From contig JAHBMJ010002528.1 of NCBI GenBank assembly GCA_018398765.1, positions 35,651 to 99,650 of the forward strand: a stretch of DNA of 64,000 nt, written 5' to 3'. Below are positions 50,901 through 59,969 of this stretch, in pieces. Position 1 is the first letter of the stretch. The number at the start of each line of letters is the position of its first letter. Source of the stretch: Chromera velia. Taxonomy: Eukaryota > Sar > Chromeraceae. The notes under the pieces were generated by a model that ran no database searches, was not told where the DNA came from, and worked only from the letters and a program-made list of their open reading frames with translations. Both the position numbers and the translations under genes were made by a program.

Positions 50901-53169
50901 CGATCTGCTCATTACCCACCTCCCTTCATTTTCGATTTCTTCCAACTCGTATAAGTCGCGTCCGACATCTGAGGAGAGAGAGAGAGAGAGAGAGAGCAAG
51001 GAAAAAAAACAGATCAACAAGGGACACATGCAGAAAGAATCGAAAATGTACAGCCGCATGAACAAAGTAAAGAAAGGACACGGAGAAAGAAGTCATCGAG
51101 AGAGGCATAAAAGAGGCGTGTCTGCACAGGAAAAAATAGCCACATAGAATGCCACGGACGTGGCACAAAGAAACAGATGGCGGCACTGCTGCGTGGATCA
51201 TTCAGCCCCACACTTCCTTCTGGAGTCTGAGGCAGAAGGAATGCAACGGAGGAAGGATGGAAGGAAGAAAAGAGTTCACACTGGGGAGGGATGACAGAGG
51301 AAACAAGGGGGGGGGGGGCACAGAAAGGTGAAAAGCCCAGAGCTCCTGTGTACACACCCACACCCAGCCATCCTCCCTGCACCCTTCATACACACTCACA
51401 CATACATGCATACACGCCCATCCAGTGAGAGAGAGAGAGAGACCCCTCACCTGCTGGCGCGTCGAGTAGGGCCCGGGCCTTCTCTCTCCACGCCTTCAAG
51501 TCTTCCAGCTGCAGAGAAGCAAAGGAAAGAAAAGGCGTCCGAAGGGGTAAGAACATGTAGGTAGGAAGAGAGTGAGGGCACATATACGTGACGCATGAGA
51601 GCCATAGGAGACGCTGAGGACAGAAACCTGCTATAGAACTGAAGAGTTAGAGATAAATTGGAAGAAAGCGAACATGAAAGAAAGGCATTCATCCACTTAA
51701 TACGTGGAAAGTTGCAAGACGTCCCGCAATCAGCAGAAGAGAAGGAAGGAGACGGAGACGGGAGAAAAACGAGACGGCACGGAAGGGGGGGAGGGAAACC
51801 CCCAACAAACACACGCAGACATCAACGCAGATCGACAGGTGTTTTTGCACAACACCTGACTAGCGCACTGTCTCAGTCAGTCACCCACTGACCTGAGACT
51901 GCAAGGCAAAGATTCCCTCTTGAAGCGAAAATTCGGAGATAGGAAGGTCGGCCTGCAAGTTCAACCAAGGAAGGGAAGAAGCCGCAGAGAAAGAATCTCA
52001 CAAAAGAAAGAAAAGAGAGGACGCAGGCAATCAAAGCTTCCTGGCTGCATCAAAAGGGGGGAGCGGCTTCTCATCTTCAAAGCCAGGCAGGTGCTCCCAG
52101 TCAGATCGTTTGTCAGTCTGTGGGCTCTGGCACGAAAGTATTTGATCAACACCCCAACTGGCCCGAGAGAAGGAAGCAGCCCGGGGGTGTGGCAGGAGGC
52201 AGTCAGAAGGCATTACAAGGCATGCAGCTGGGGATACAGGAGGCACCGTGGGACTGTGATTGCTCTCTTGCAGAAATGGCCAAGAGACTGCTGCTGTGTG
52301 GCCCATCAGACAAAGGAAAAACAACAAACTGGTTTGTCCTTCAGAAAAGAGAGGGTTTCGAGAGAGACGGCCTGTACTTTTCGTTCCCACCGGTAGAACA
52401 GGGGCAGGGACGACCCTGGCATGCCTCGGCTCTCTCGGGGCCCTCCCCCATGCGAAAGAAGTCGGGCCGGCAGATGGTTGAGCTGTTGCTGAGGAGGAAG
52501 AAGAGGACGAGGAAGAAGAAGACTGAGAAGTTTCTCCCTCTTGCCCTTCTCCTTGATTCGGGGGCTCTTTGTCTTTCAGTCTTCTATGCACACGATGAAG
52601 GTATCTCTCTTCAGAAAACCTGTTGAAGGGCGTCACAAAACGGAGGTTGTCCAGGTCGCGCATTTTCTGGACAATGTCTTTCTTCTGCCATTTGTCGAGC
52701 AAATGGGGCGTCCACTTCCTGCACTCAAGAGAAAGGCATAGGGGCGGTCCAACAACGTAAAACTGTGCTGTAATGGGTGAAAAGCAGCGCATGGGCCCGA
52801 GACTGACTGCTGAAAACTCACAGTACTAGGAGACGGACTGAACTATTCCACAGATCTACCGTGTGACTGGGTGACTTTACCGACTGACTGACATCTCGTG
52901 AGCGTCCGCTGAGCCGTCAGGCGCAGGGGGCCCCGTGAAGTCAGGATCAACGAAGGCTTGGTAGCGGAGCTCATCGGTTCGAATCATCTTCTTGGACTTG
53001 GCTGACAGAACCTGCCGGGCATGACCACCGGGCCCGTGGGCTGCACACAGGGGAAGAAAGGGTGGGGCAAGAGAGACGGGTGACAAGCGAAGTATGCAGA
53101 AGAAAAACAAACGCAGCAGTTTTGACCCGGCAACTGACCTCCGAGTGAGGAACGTTGATGACTCGACAT
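24242..53169 (-). CDS. Giant PLU-1-repeat and PHD-finger chromatin protein, 51 exons, no JmjC seen
   Basis: I can join 51 exons over 29 kb on the minus strand with matching phases at all 50 junctions, giving 13,128 nt and 4,375 aa. The signature is the PLU-1-like helical repeat seen C-terminal to the catalytic core in KDM5/JARID1 demethylases: short helices with W, K/R and L (for example LKAWREKARALLDAP) alternating with leucine-rich connectors. It is followed by a PHD finger and a further PLU-1-like region, the order found in KDM5 proteins. JmjN, ARID and JmjC are not visible; the N-terminus reaches PLU-1-like sequence within about 200 residues. It is probably a nuclear histone-reading scaffold; demethylase activity is not supported. 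Least certain are the ends of exons 3 and 11. It could be two genes, but the unbroken phase argues against that. Exon coordinates are given in the following entries. Confidence 0.8.
26398..29701 (-). CDS. PLU-1/PHD gene exon 49, split PHD finger and third PLU-1-like block
   Basis: A 3,304-nt exon covering residues 2847-3948. The PHD finger begins at once: CGIC (2853-2856), CDCC with Cys2872 and Cys2875, WFHSPC with His2880 and Cys2883. The last pair, WVCPIC, follows only after 127 residues of Ala/Pro/Gly-rich sequence (Cys3011, Cys3014). Next comes a PLU-1-like stretch (SVDRVVRLLTESM, MIWIWDWSRAV), a long Ser/Pro/Gly-rich part and then further helices (RLAGWRQEAAGWLRQQA, IDCLSLREVSFVGKG, RAQKLLEILRQSKLA). 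The open frame extends upstream of 29701 into poly-Phe simple sequence that is intronic. Confidence 0.85.
29764..29880. repeat. (GCAA)n and (GAAA)n purine-rich run in intron 48
   Basis: Simple sequence in the intron just upstream of the PHD exon. It makes poly-Phe/Ser readings on the minus strand that extend the exon 49 frame spuriously. Confidence 0.85.
30233..36341 (-). CDS. PLU-1/PHD gene exons 40-48, central region
   Basis: Exons 35615-36341, 35515-35534 (a 20-nt microexon), 35320-35449, 34296-34967, 33701-34023, 33347-33436, 32114-32965, 31576-31630 and 30233-30788. PLU-1-like pieces (SGLTVRQALILLHRSRK, GRLMCAWLIAVDWA, AFLWARAAADHLER) alternate with long acidic or Ser-rich segments, the largest being a Glu-rich tract in exon 46 with the basic patch ESKKRRLDD, a possible nuclear localisation signal. 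The last exon ends in the W-helix that immediately precedes the PHD finger, as in KDM5 proteins. Confidence 0.72.
30877..30963. repeat. 29-bp tandem repeat, three copies, intron 47
   Basis: Three adjacent copies of a unit containing CATCCAACTGCAAACAG, each 29 bp and nearly identical. Confidence 0.9.
31241..31393. repeat. 51-bp tandem repeat, three copies, intron 47
   Basis: Three copies starting AGGATCCATCAATTGAAGAG at 31241, 31292 and 31343. The unit is a multiple of three and open on the minus strand, but it lies between exons 47 and 48 and is not coding in the gene model. Confidence 0.9.
31966..31966. other. Ambiguous base in a C/CA run
   Basis: A single n at the junction of poly(C) and (CA)n inside intron 46. 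It marks a local sequencing or assembly uncertainty; run lengths here should not be trusted. Confidence 0.95.
36700..40480 (-). CDS. PLU-1/PHD gene exons 33-39
   Basis: Exons 40010-40480, 39419-39596, 39133-39241, 38579-38741, 37729-38163, 37272-37426 and 36700-36808. Visible features are a coiled coil (VRVLEERNKQLLSIEREA), ALDWTRRYAEL, AREWVTEFDKFM, GMAWLRKSASERA, RRALLSALREFSEEGG, an acidic Gly-rich stretch in exon 37 and FFRDRDQDRERDP in exon 38. The phases decide two ambiguous donors in favour of GTCAGT (exons 35 and 38). Confidence 0.75.
38834..38891. repeat. (AC)n(AG)n run in intron 35
   Basis: Adjacent AC and AG dinucleotide runs between exons 36 and 35 of the PLU-1/PHD gene. Similar dinucleotide runs lie at 38390-38450, 45091-45131 and 47906-47934, all intronic. 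Confidence 0.9.
40761..45726 (-). CDS. PLU-1/PHD gene exons 19-32, second PLU-1-like block
   Basis: Exons 45601-45726, 45162-45371, 44712-44790, 44508-44588, 44103-44147, 43873-43928, 43616-43703, 43289-43329, 42974-43046, 42379-42471, 41966-42206, 41570-41703, 41221-41322 and 40761-40795. Motifs include CKRWSNRCERAIAGKLDL, TEDWAARTQVLLRRNRKAL, ATAEEVEALVEEGG, RSQKWKDLAGDLFKK, FARLFELLQSYW, RAEWKELLKE and PLDVISDLLK. Exon 29 (41966-42206) is acidic. Exon 32 is only 35 nt but is required to restore phase. Intron 27 begins directly with a (GTCA)n array. Confidence 0.75.
42595..42973. repeat. (GTCA)n array starting at a splice donor
   Basis: About 380 bp of TGAC, TGGC and TGTC tetranucleotides on the plus strand, which is GTCA/GCCA/GACA on the gene strand. 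It begins directly after the last base of exon 27 (42974), so the donor GTCAGT is the first unit of the array. Confidence 0.95.
45909..46857 (-). CDS. PLU-1/PHD gene exons 17-18, low-complexity linker
   Basis: Exons 46482-46857 and 45909-46252 (residues about 458-697). Exon 17 begins with a helical stretch (EAKFQDLVRIGQQWEEK) and then becomes Ala/Gly-rich, ending in a basic coiled coil (EDKKKQREMEKKKR). Exon 18 is Ala/Gly/Ser-rich and closes with ELIGLKEIAELMDDYDDL. They link the first and second PLU-1-like blocks. Confidence 0.75.
47123..51952 (-). CDS. PLU-1/PHD gene exons 4-16, first PLU-1-like block
   Basis: Exons 51893-51952, 51451-51508, 50920-50968, 50476-50593, 49922-49979, 49461-49531, 49040-49127, 48698-48762, 48534-48575, 48146-48213, 47618-47732, 47295-47338 and 47123-47174. 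Repeating helices are visible: ADLPISEFSLQEGIFAL, LKAWREKARALL, EEYRQKVRAALGLF, RNLLDLIQEG, TWQAFMERLSLLLVV, ISAASWLERAEKAS and LTIETLRDLLEAEG. The alternation of a W/K/A helix with a leucine-rich lead-in and an L-x-L-L-x-x-G segment is typical of PLU-1. Exon 11 (48698-48762) needs an unusual GTTCTT donor and is the weakest link. Confidence 0.7.
52415..53169 (-). CDS. PLU-1/PHD gene exons 1-3, N-terminus
   Basis: Exons 53139-53169, 52893-53040 and 52415-52718. The start codon at 53169 reads MSSHQRSSLG and its exon ends in GTCAGT. This start was chosen because the frame continues into exons 2 and 3 without a stop. Exon 3 carries PHLLDKWQKKDIVQKMRDL and RFVTPFNRFSEERY, then a poly-Ser run. No domain is recognised. 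The open frame runs on past 52415 to 52031; the exon end at GTCGTC was preferred because it gives the phase needed by exon 4 at 51952. Confidence 0.6.
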
Positions 53170-55567
53170 CTTGCCCCTCTGATCAACTGTACTCACAGAC
53201 ACTCTCCGGATGCTGCAAGCAGCAGTCTGGTGCTCACAAAATTCTGGGCGTGATACGTCCGGCTTCGCTAGCTAGTACTCGACTCCGAAAAAAAGGTGGT
53301 TAAATATGTAAAATCAGATCCGTCTCCCATCATGGTCTCATGGAAGTGCAAAGTCAGCAGAGAATGAGCCACTTCAGACTTCCACGTACATATGGCAATG
53401 CACAGCTGGAGCCTTGAATCTGGAAGCCATTGACAGCCATTGTCTGGTCGACTAGCTTCTGGGACATCGCGGTCATTCGCGGTCTGGGCGCATATGCACA
53501 TATGCATGGCGGTCGCGGAGATTAACATGCCCGCGCGGCCGCGCGCGCGCAATCGCCTTCGATCGATCATGCATCTGACGCACGCGAAGCGTGCGAATGG
53601 CCCGGAAAGCGAATTTTGGGGTAGTCGAGGTCGTCGGTTCGAGCCCCTGCACCCTCACTTTTCCGTCGAAATTTACGAGGAAATCATACATGCCCAGCTA
53701 GCCACGCGATCCCAGTGCAATAGTTTTTAAGTGCCCTCCAGAGCTTCGCTTTCCGGGCTATGCCTTCATACATGCCATGTGGCCAGACCCTCTTAGGCTG
53801 GGTATGGTACTAACCAGATCGCCTCGCAGAGGGGCAGCTTAGCTTTGCATTTTTTTTTTTTACGTTATAATAATGTTAAATGTAAAATTGCTGCCGAGAT
53901 GGGCCAAGAAACACTGAAATCACATGCACTTACATGTACTCACCTATACTCGGCTAAGTGTGGCCTAGCAGATTTCTCTTTCAGCGGGGGGGTTAGTGGT
54001 ATTCGATTTTGTAACTATCATATGTCTAGGGTAGTCTAAGGCTATCTAGGGCTATCCAGGACACCACTGCGCCAGACTAATTAAAACTAATATAACATAA
54101 GTAGATCATGTGATAATATGTGATAAGTTGATCAGACAATGATGTCTCTTAATGGTTGTTAATGACTTCCAAATTCAACGCTCCAGCTAGTTCCTAGGCT
54201 AGCTCTAGCCGTGCATTATTATACCATTATGGCCATTAATTGTATTACATTATCATTAATTGCCATATATGTACGTGGAATTCTGAAATAACTTATTTTT
54301 TGCTGATGTTTGCTGACTTTGCACTTCCGAGTCACTTTTTAATTTTTGTCAGCTAGTTAGCAATTTGTGACATCATTTGTCACCGTTTTTGCCTCAATTC
54401 TTAAAATATCTTAGTCTATCTGATTTTCTCTTAGAATTTGTTGTACAATTTCATCAACCATATCAATCAATAAATGAATCAATCAATTACAATCCTAGTT
54501 TTAACTGATAGTTTCAATCAATTAATTAATAATCAATGTGAATCAATTAGTCAATCCTATCAAAAGCTATGCTGGGGTTATCGCTGGGGCATATGGCATA
54601 AGGAAAACTTAATTCATTTCATTGACAGAATCACAGAGTTTTTTTAAAAAACATAGAAAAAAAAGCATTTTCTGGAAACAAAGTGAAAAAAAGCTCGCAT
54701 TTAATCATATACGCATTAATTCCAAAAGAATCATGCTGATGACTGAAAAAACAAAACGCCACATCACACTACATGAACCTAGATGCGAAAATACACTGCT
54801 CTGGTGGTCCGTTGGCGGATAAAGCACACGAACCACACGTAGCATTATGCGACTCTATTCAATAAACTGAAAGAGCATCCACTGATTGTGAAATTGCAAA
54901 AGGACACAAGGACATAAGCGGACGAAATTCTAGATGGAGAAAGGAGCGGCGCGGGAATGGAGAGAGATGTAGAGAATTGGCAGCCTGAACACACGATATT
55001 TTGACTCATGATCGAAACTCGTGGAGAGAGGGGGCAGGGGTTTGGATCTACGGGTAGATTAAGGGTTCAATCAGGGGTTCGATCACAGACTGAGCATTGG
55101 ATATTCGATTGAGAAAAAGCGCCACAGAATCAAAAAAGAGGAGTTATCACCATGTCAGTCATCGACTGAAAAAAAAAAAGAATTGTGTGTCTCTATAGCA
55201 GTGCCAATTGAGAAGGCACCAAAAAAGATGTAGACGCCGGACGGAAGAAACTCCCAAATGATAATTGCAGCAAAAAAAAAAAAAACAGCAAACGACATGT
55301 ACGAAACATGTCTTTTCTGCAGACAAGAACGATAGTGAGGTGAGAAGGAGGAAGTGCACGGAGAAACAATCCACCATCAGTTCAAGGAACAACAAAAATA
55401 CCACAATCAAACAGTTACTTTGCTGAATGTTGAGTCAAGGAGTAATCCATACAGAATGCAACAACGAATTGCGATTTCCACCTCTACATGTGTTTTGAAC
55501 GTCGAGAGCTCCATTGTACCCAGACTTTGGAAAGGAGCCGTTCCCAGGAGTCTGTTAATAAAATCAA
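53170..55567. other. AT-rich intergenic region between the PLU-1/PHD and MAPEG genes
   Basis: No gene is recognised over 2.4 kb. It holds the PLU-1/PHD promoter on the minus side, a small inverted-repeat element at 53600-53758 and ATCA-rich simple sequence at 54460-54560. Several short frames near 54622-54822 are AT-driven and not convincing. Confidence 0.6.
53600..53758. repeat. 159-bp element with 14-bp inverted ends and a B-box-like motif
   Basis: GCCCGGAAAGCGAA at 53600-53613 is the exact reverse complement of 53745-53758. Between them lies GGTTCGAGCCC (53636-53646), a match to the tRNA B-box consensus, but the flanking bases do not form a T-arm and no tRNA can be folded. It may be a MITE or SINE remnant. 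Confidence 0.5.
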
Positions 55568-56041
55568 TTAATTGTCGAAGAATGACGCCACGACTCCGTT
55601 GGCAGCCAGACAAATCATTCCCAGTATTCCGAAAATGTGGCCAAGAAACCGTCCCCACCGCCAATTGACGATGTAGGATATGCCATGAATAATCTTCGCG
55701 AATGTGACGAATGCCACAAATGTCATGTACGCAATCGCCACTTCTTGGGGCGCGTACCCGAGCGTCAAGTAAGAACCCCAAACGAGAATGAGGGTGAGGG
55801 GAACCGTTTCCAGATCCACGTCCATCATCCTTTGGGCCTTGTCTTCGCGGTATTCCACCAACTTCTTTTGCTCCTCGCTAACTTCCATCTCACCTCTCTC
55901 GTCCTCAATCAAGACTCTTCCTCCCAACGCTTTTGCATTTCCCAGATAGAGAGAGCTGAAGAGCATTTTGGCAAAGAGGATGTAGCTGCACAAGGCAGCA
56001 ACCCTCAGACAGATCATCAAAGTCTCCGTAGACACAGCCAT
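55568..56041 (-). CDS. MAPEG-family membrane protein
   Basis: Single-exon frame of 157 aa with four hydrophobic segments (about residues 8-33, 79-97, 101-124 and 132-154). The loop between the first two carries EDKAQRMMDVDLETVP, which matches the R-x3-(N/D)-D-x-E-x2-P signature of microsomal glutathione S-transferase 1 and relatives. The length fits MGST1-like proteins (about 150 aa). Known members are trimeric ER or mitochondrial membrane enzymes conjugating glutathione to electrophiles or reducing lipid peroxides; the exact activity here is inferred. The start at 56041 gives an uninterrupted family-sized protein. It is divergent from the TPR gene, 692 bp away. Confidence 0.85.
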   Translation of the reverse strand: MAVSTETLMICLRVAALCSYILFAKMLFSSLYLGNAKALGGRVLIEDERGEMEVSEEQKKLVEYREDKAQRMMDVDLETVPLTLILVWGSYLTLGYAPQEVAIAYMTFVAFVTFAKIIHGISYIVNWRWGRFLGHIFGILGMICLAANGVVASFFDN

Positions 56042-56733
56042 TTTGAACCGGGTTTAGTTAGATCTGTGGGTCATTTAGGAAGCCTTCCAATCCCTGCGAC
56101 TCAGCACCATGCCGGGGACATTCCCAGTTCTGAGTGCAGACAAACAAAGGTTCACAAACTGACATGCCTCCATGTATACCAAGGAGTCTGATTAACTGCA
56201 TGATCGATCACGTTTACATGCATACCGGCCGGCCCTTACATATATGAATACATGCATATATAATTCATGCACCTTTTTTAAATTAATTGAAACATGCGCA
56301 CATGCACAAAAATGCACAAACGCGCGAACTGCGCCCATGCACTCAGTTCTTCCTGGAAACAATGTGTGACAAAATATGTCTCTGTATCGTGAAAAAAACA
56401 TTTATCGATAAAAAAAGTGCACGGATTTTTCGAATATCAACCGATATATATACGCGTTTCACAAAAACGATTCTTAATTGCATGCATGCATGCAAAGGTG
56501 TCGATCTCGATCTCAGCTATAGGCTTTAATTCTGAAACTCTGGTGCCACGACGTACGGGCTCGGTCTTCCAACAGAAGAAACAGTTCACGCAGAATGCGC
56601 AGGTGAAGGCCGAGTCGGAAAGCAGACAGGCCTTCAAGGATCCAACTTCAGCAGAAAAAAGTATCTACATGCACACAATTCTTCATCGCACAAAGCATCG
56701 GAGTCTTCGTCGATCTATGCTGCTTCTCCAAAA
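56042..56733. other. Divergent intergenic region of MAPEG and TPR genes
   Basis: AT-rich, with no clear TATA box that I would defend. The frame of the TPR gene is open upstream of its first Met back to about 56580, so an upstream exon or non-AUG start cannot be excluded. Confidence 0.45.
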
Positions 56734-57973
56734 ATGCTGAAAAGGCAATACGTCATTCCCCCCGAGAGGCATGTCAGCCTGCTGGGGGAAACCCGGGGTG
56801 CGGGCAGAAAGTTCAGTCTGGCAATGGACGACATCTACGATTTAGAGCGCCAGATGAGTCAGGCGTTTCCTTGCAGTCTTGTGTGGTTCTACTCCACAGA
56901 GGGAGTTGCGAACCTGATCATCCAGCAGGGGATCTGGGCAGAGATGCACAAAGACCTGGGATACGGCATTATTTTGAAGAAAGCCTCTCCAAGTCAATTT
57001 TGCTACAATTACCGGGGGTGGAGGGCGCAGGCAGCACGACTGCTGTTTGCAGACTGGGAGACAGCACTGCAGCAGTCGCGTTTCAGCGTCGCATTTGCGC
57101 TGTTAGTTAAGACCGAACTTTTGAAAGACGTTCCGAATTCTCCCACCAGGGATTGCTTCCTTGACCTTCCAGCCATGCAGGCCCTCGGGGCAAGTCAGAA
57201 CGACGGGGATTGGTTCCTGTCTGTCAGTTCCTGGGCAAAGCATGGCACTCCGTTCTCCTATGCAAAGGCCTTTTGGCTGGGGACATACGAGGAGTCAGAT
57301 GCCGATGCAGAGACCGCAGCAAAGTTGCGGAAGATTGTCGACGAAGGCATGCAGCAGGAACGCATCGGCAACTGGCGGCAGGCCATCTCCTTTTACGAGA
57401 GAGTTCTGCAGGTGGACCCCCGGTCCACCCTCGCAAGAAACTGTTACGCGTTCATCAACATGAACCACATGAAGAGGTGAGCAGAAGAGAAAGAGATTGC
57501 TGGTAATCCGGGGGCAATATAAGAACGGAAAAGGCGCGTGTTCAGTCTCTGTTTGCTCCAACAGTTATGCTAATGGCTAAATGGCTGACTGACTGACTGA
57601 CTGACTGACTGACTGACTTACTTACTCACTGACTTACTCACTGACTGACTGACTTACTCACTGATTGAATTTCACGCCAACTTCCCGTAGCACTGAACAA
57701 GTGTTCTGCTTTTCGGACAGCCTCCACGCGAACCGTTGCCCCACGAGACTAGCTTTTTCTCTTCTGTAGGCGGATTTTCCTGAATGACCTTCGTCTCGTC
57801 CTCAGCAAATCTAGAGGTCACAAAGCCCCTTCAGACTTCAACTCCTTTGCCGACACCTGTCACAGACACAGAAGAAACGTTTCTTTCACACACGGGTTTT
57901 CTTTCCTTAAGTCCTGTCTTCTTTGACCCCTTACTTCATCGCTTCTGTCTTTCGTTCCCATCTTCTAGCGGAC

Positions 57974-58021
<48 letters not shown>

Positions 58022-58408
58022 AATGCAGAGGGAGAGAAATGCAGGGAGACACTCGCCCATCACTTGCCTGCATGTCTTCCCGTTTCTTTGCCTTCCTTCC
58101 CATGTGCCTGCAGGTATGACCTTGCCGAACAGCACTTCTCACAAGTTGCGCGCCTAGAGCCTCTCAGTGCCAGAGCCCACGTCAACTACGGCGCTCTGCT
58201 TGCGAACCAACTGGACAGGCCAGAGCAGGCGGAGACGGAGTTCAAGGAGGCCATCCGCGCAGAACCCAACAGTGCCATTGCGCACAGCAGCTACGGTCTC
58301 CTCTTGACGACCAAGCTACCAAGGTACCAAATGGCAGAGAAGCACTTCCTCCTGGCACTGCAGGTCGGTGGACGTACGTACGTACGTGTGTGTGTGTGTG
58401 TGTGTGTG

Positions 58409-58448
<40 letters not shown>

Positions 58449-58452
58449 CCTC

Positions 58453-58490
<38 letters not shown>

Positions 58491-59969
58491 TGTGTGTGTG
58501 TCCGATATTGTGAGGGGGGGCCTTCGTAGAAGATGTTTTTAGTGGCACTGCTGTAGGGAACAGATCGCGCGAAAAGAGACTTCATACTCAAATGTGAAAG
58601 AATGAAAAGATAGCCGAAGTATGCATACAGTGACAAAAAAGGCGTCTCAAATCCAAGCTTGCAGACAAGACAGACGGGAAAAAATAGACGATGACAGCAA
58701 CGCAGTTGCATCAGTTTGGACCTGACACAGATTCTTGAGTCGGTTGATATTCAGGCGTCTTGCTTTTCTTTCTATCTGCCCGCACTCTGGCTGCATGCAG
58801 TGCGACAACTCCAACGCCACCTACCACAACAACTACGCGTTCCTTCTCCACAGACACCTGCACAGGTACGACGGGGCACAAAAGCTCTACAAGCTTGCCT
58901 TGGAGAGAGACCCGCACTACACGTTTGCACACGCAAACTATGGAGCGCTTCTGATGGACCTGGGGCAGGTCAGTTTTTGTTTGGACGGATGGATGGATCG
59001 ATGGATGATTGGATGGATCGATGGATGGAGGGAGGGAGGGAGGGAGGGATGGATGGAGGGAGGGAGGGAGGGACGTATGATTCGTTTGTTGATTCGTGTT
59101 GGCTATTGGCGACAGTGCTAGTTGTATGTAAATGAAAGTCAGACACGTCTATAGGCCGGGAAGAGATAAAGAGGGATAGGGTTTCCCAGGGGAAAGGAAA
59201 TTCATGCGTCCATTCTTTCTGTCTCGCATGATGTTGCGCTGTCAGAAAAGTGTGGATGCCCTCACTCAGGGAAAAGTGGGTGTAAGAAATTGGGGCCTGT
59301 GTTGGACCTTTCGGAGAAAGCTCGTAGCAACCTCTGGAATACCCTCTGAACTACATTGCCTTTTCTATTTCTCTCCACCCTGCGATGGTGGCATGCAAGT
59401 ATTTCCGTCTGGCTTCCTGTCGAGATGCCCTCCATTTTCCTTTTGCCCCTTAATTCCTGAACGTCCTTTCCTTTCCCCCCCTCTCGATCGATGATGCATG
59501 CCTTCAGTGGGAGGCAGCCCTTTACTTTCATGCAGAAATCATGCAGAAATAAATAAATGGATGCATGCCTTCAGTGGGAGGCAGCCCTTTACTTTCATGC
59601 AGAAGTAAATAAATGGATGCATGCCTTCAGTGGGAGGCAGCCCAGACCCATTTCCTGAAGGCGCTCCACGATGATCCCGGATTTTCCATCGCTCACTATT
59701 CTTATGCGGTGCTCCTGGAGACCTACCTCAAACGACCCCAGCAGGCGGAGAAACACTACGCTGAGGCCATCAGGGCGGACCCCCAATTTGCAGACGCACA
59801 CTACGCATACGGCAGTCTGCTTGCCTCCAAGGGAGGAAGGGTAGACAAGGCAGAGCGGCACCTGATGGAGGCCACCAGGTGGAACCCCTCAGACACCAAG
59901 GCAAGGGAAAAGCTCCGACACTTGAGGGTCAGTCAGTCAGCCAGTCAGTCAGTCAGCCTGCAGATTTGA
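56734..59969 (+). CDS. TPR-repeat protein with unrecognised N-terminal domain
   Basis: Exons 56734-57476, 58114-58363, 58801-58968 and 59631-59969 join in frame to about 499 aa. Residues 1-200 form a globular domain I do not recognise ([29 protein letters not shown]). From about 210 onward at least seven TPR units follow with the pattern A..HF..AL..DP....[108 protein letters not shown] and [14 protein letters not shown]. TPRs act as protein-binding scaffolds. The end is uncertain: GTCAGT at 59928 could be a donor, in which case the last 13 residues are intronic. Confidence 0.82.
57582..57668. repeat. (TGAC)n run in TPR intron 1
   Basis: Tetranucleotide repeat of TGAC with TTAC and TCAC variants, the same unit as the array at 42595-42973 but in the opposite orientation relative to its gene. 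Confidence 0.9.
57968..58020. repeat. (GA)n run in TPR intron 1
   Basis: Pure GA dinucleotide run about 100 bp before the second TPR exon. Confidence 0.9.
58386..58502. repeat. (GT)n, (CTGT)n and (CT)n runs in TPR intron 2
   Basis: Compound microsatellite beginning about 20 bp after the donor of exon 58114-58363. Confidence 0.9.
59491..59643 (+). repeat. Triplicated 3' splice site of TPR exon 4
   Basis: The sequence ATGCATGCCTTCAG followed by TGGGAGGCAGCCC occurs three times, with the AG ending at 59507, 59574 and 59630 (spacings 67 and 56 bp). Only after the third copy does the TPR frame stay open; copies 1 and 2 run into TAA within about 20 codons. Confidence 0.95.

Noticed and set aside
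52031-52180. Extra exon reading DKRSDWEHLPGFEDEK near the N-terminus of the PLU-1/PHD gene
   Set aside because: It is open and protein-like, but no usable donor follows it before the stop; kept out of the model, though an unusual donor cannot be ruled out.
24242-53169. Complete KDM5 demethylase
   Set aside because: No JmjC iron-binding His/Asp/His motif, JmjN, ARID or C5HC2 zinc finger was found in any exon.
53620-53650. tRNA gene suggested by GGTTCGAGCC
   Set aside because: The five bases on each side of the T-loop do not pair and no acceptor stem or anticodon arm is present.
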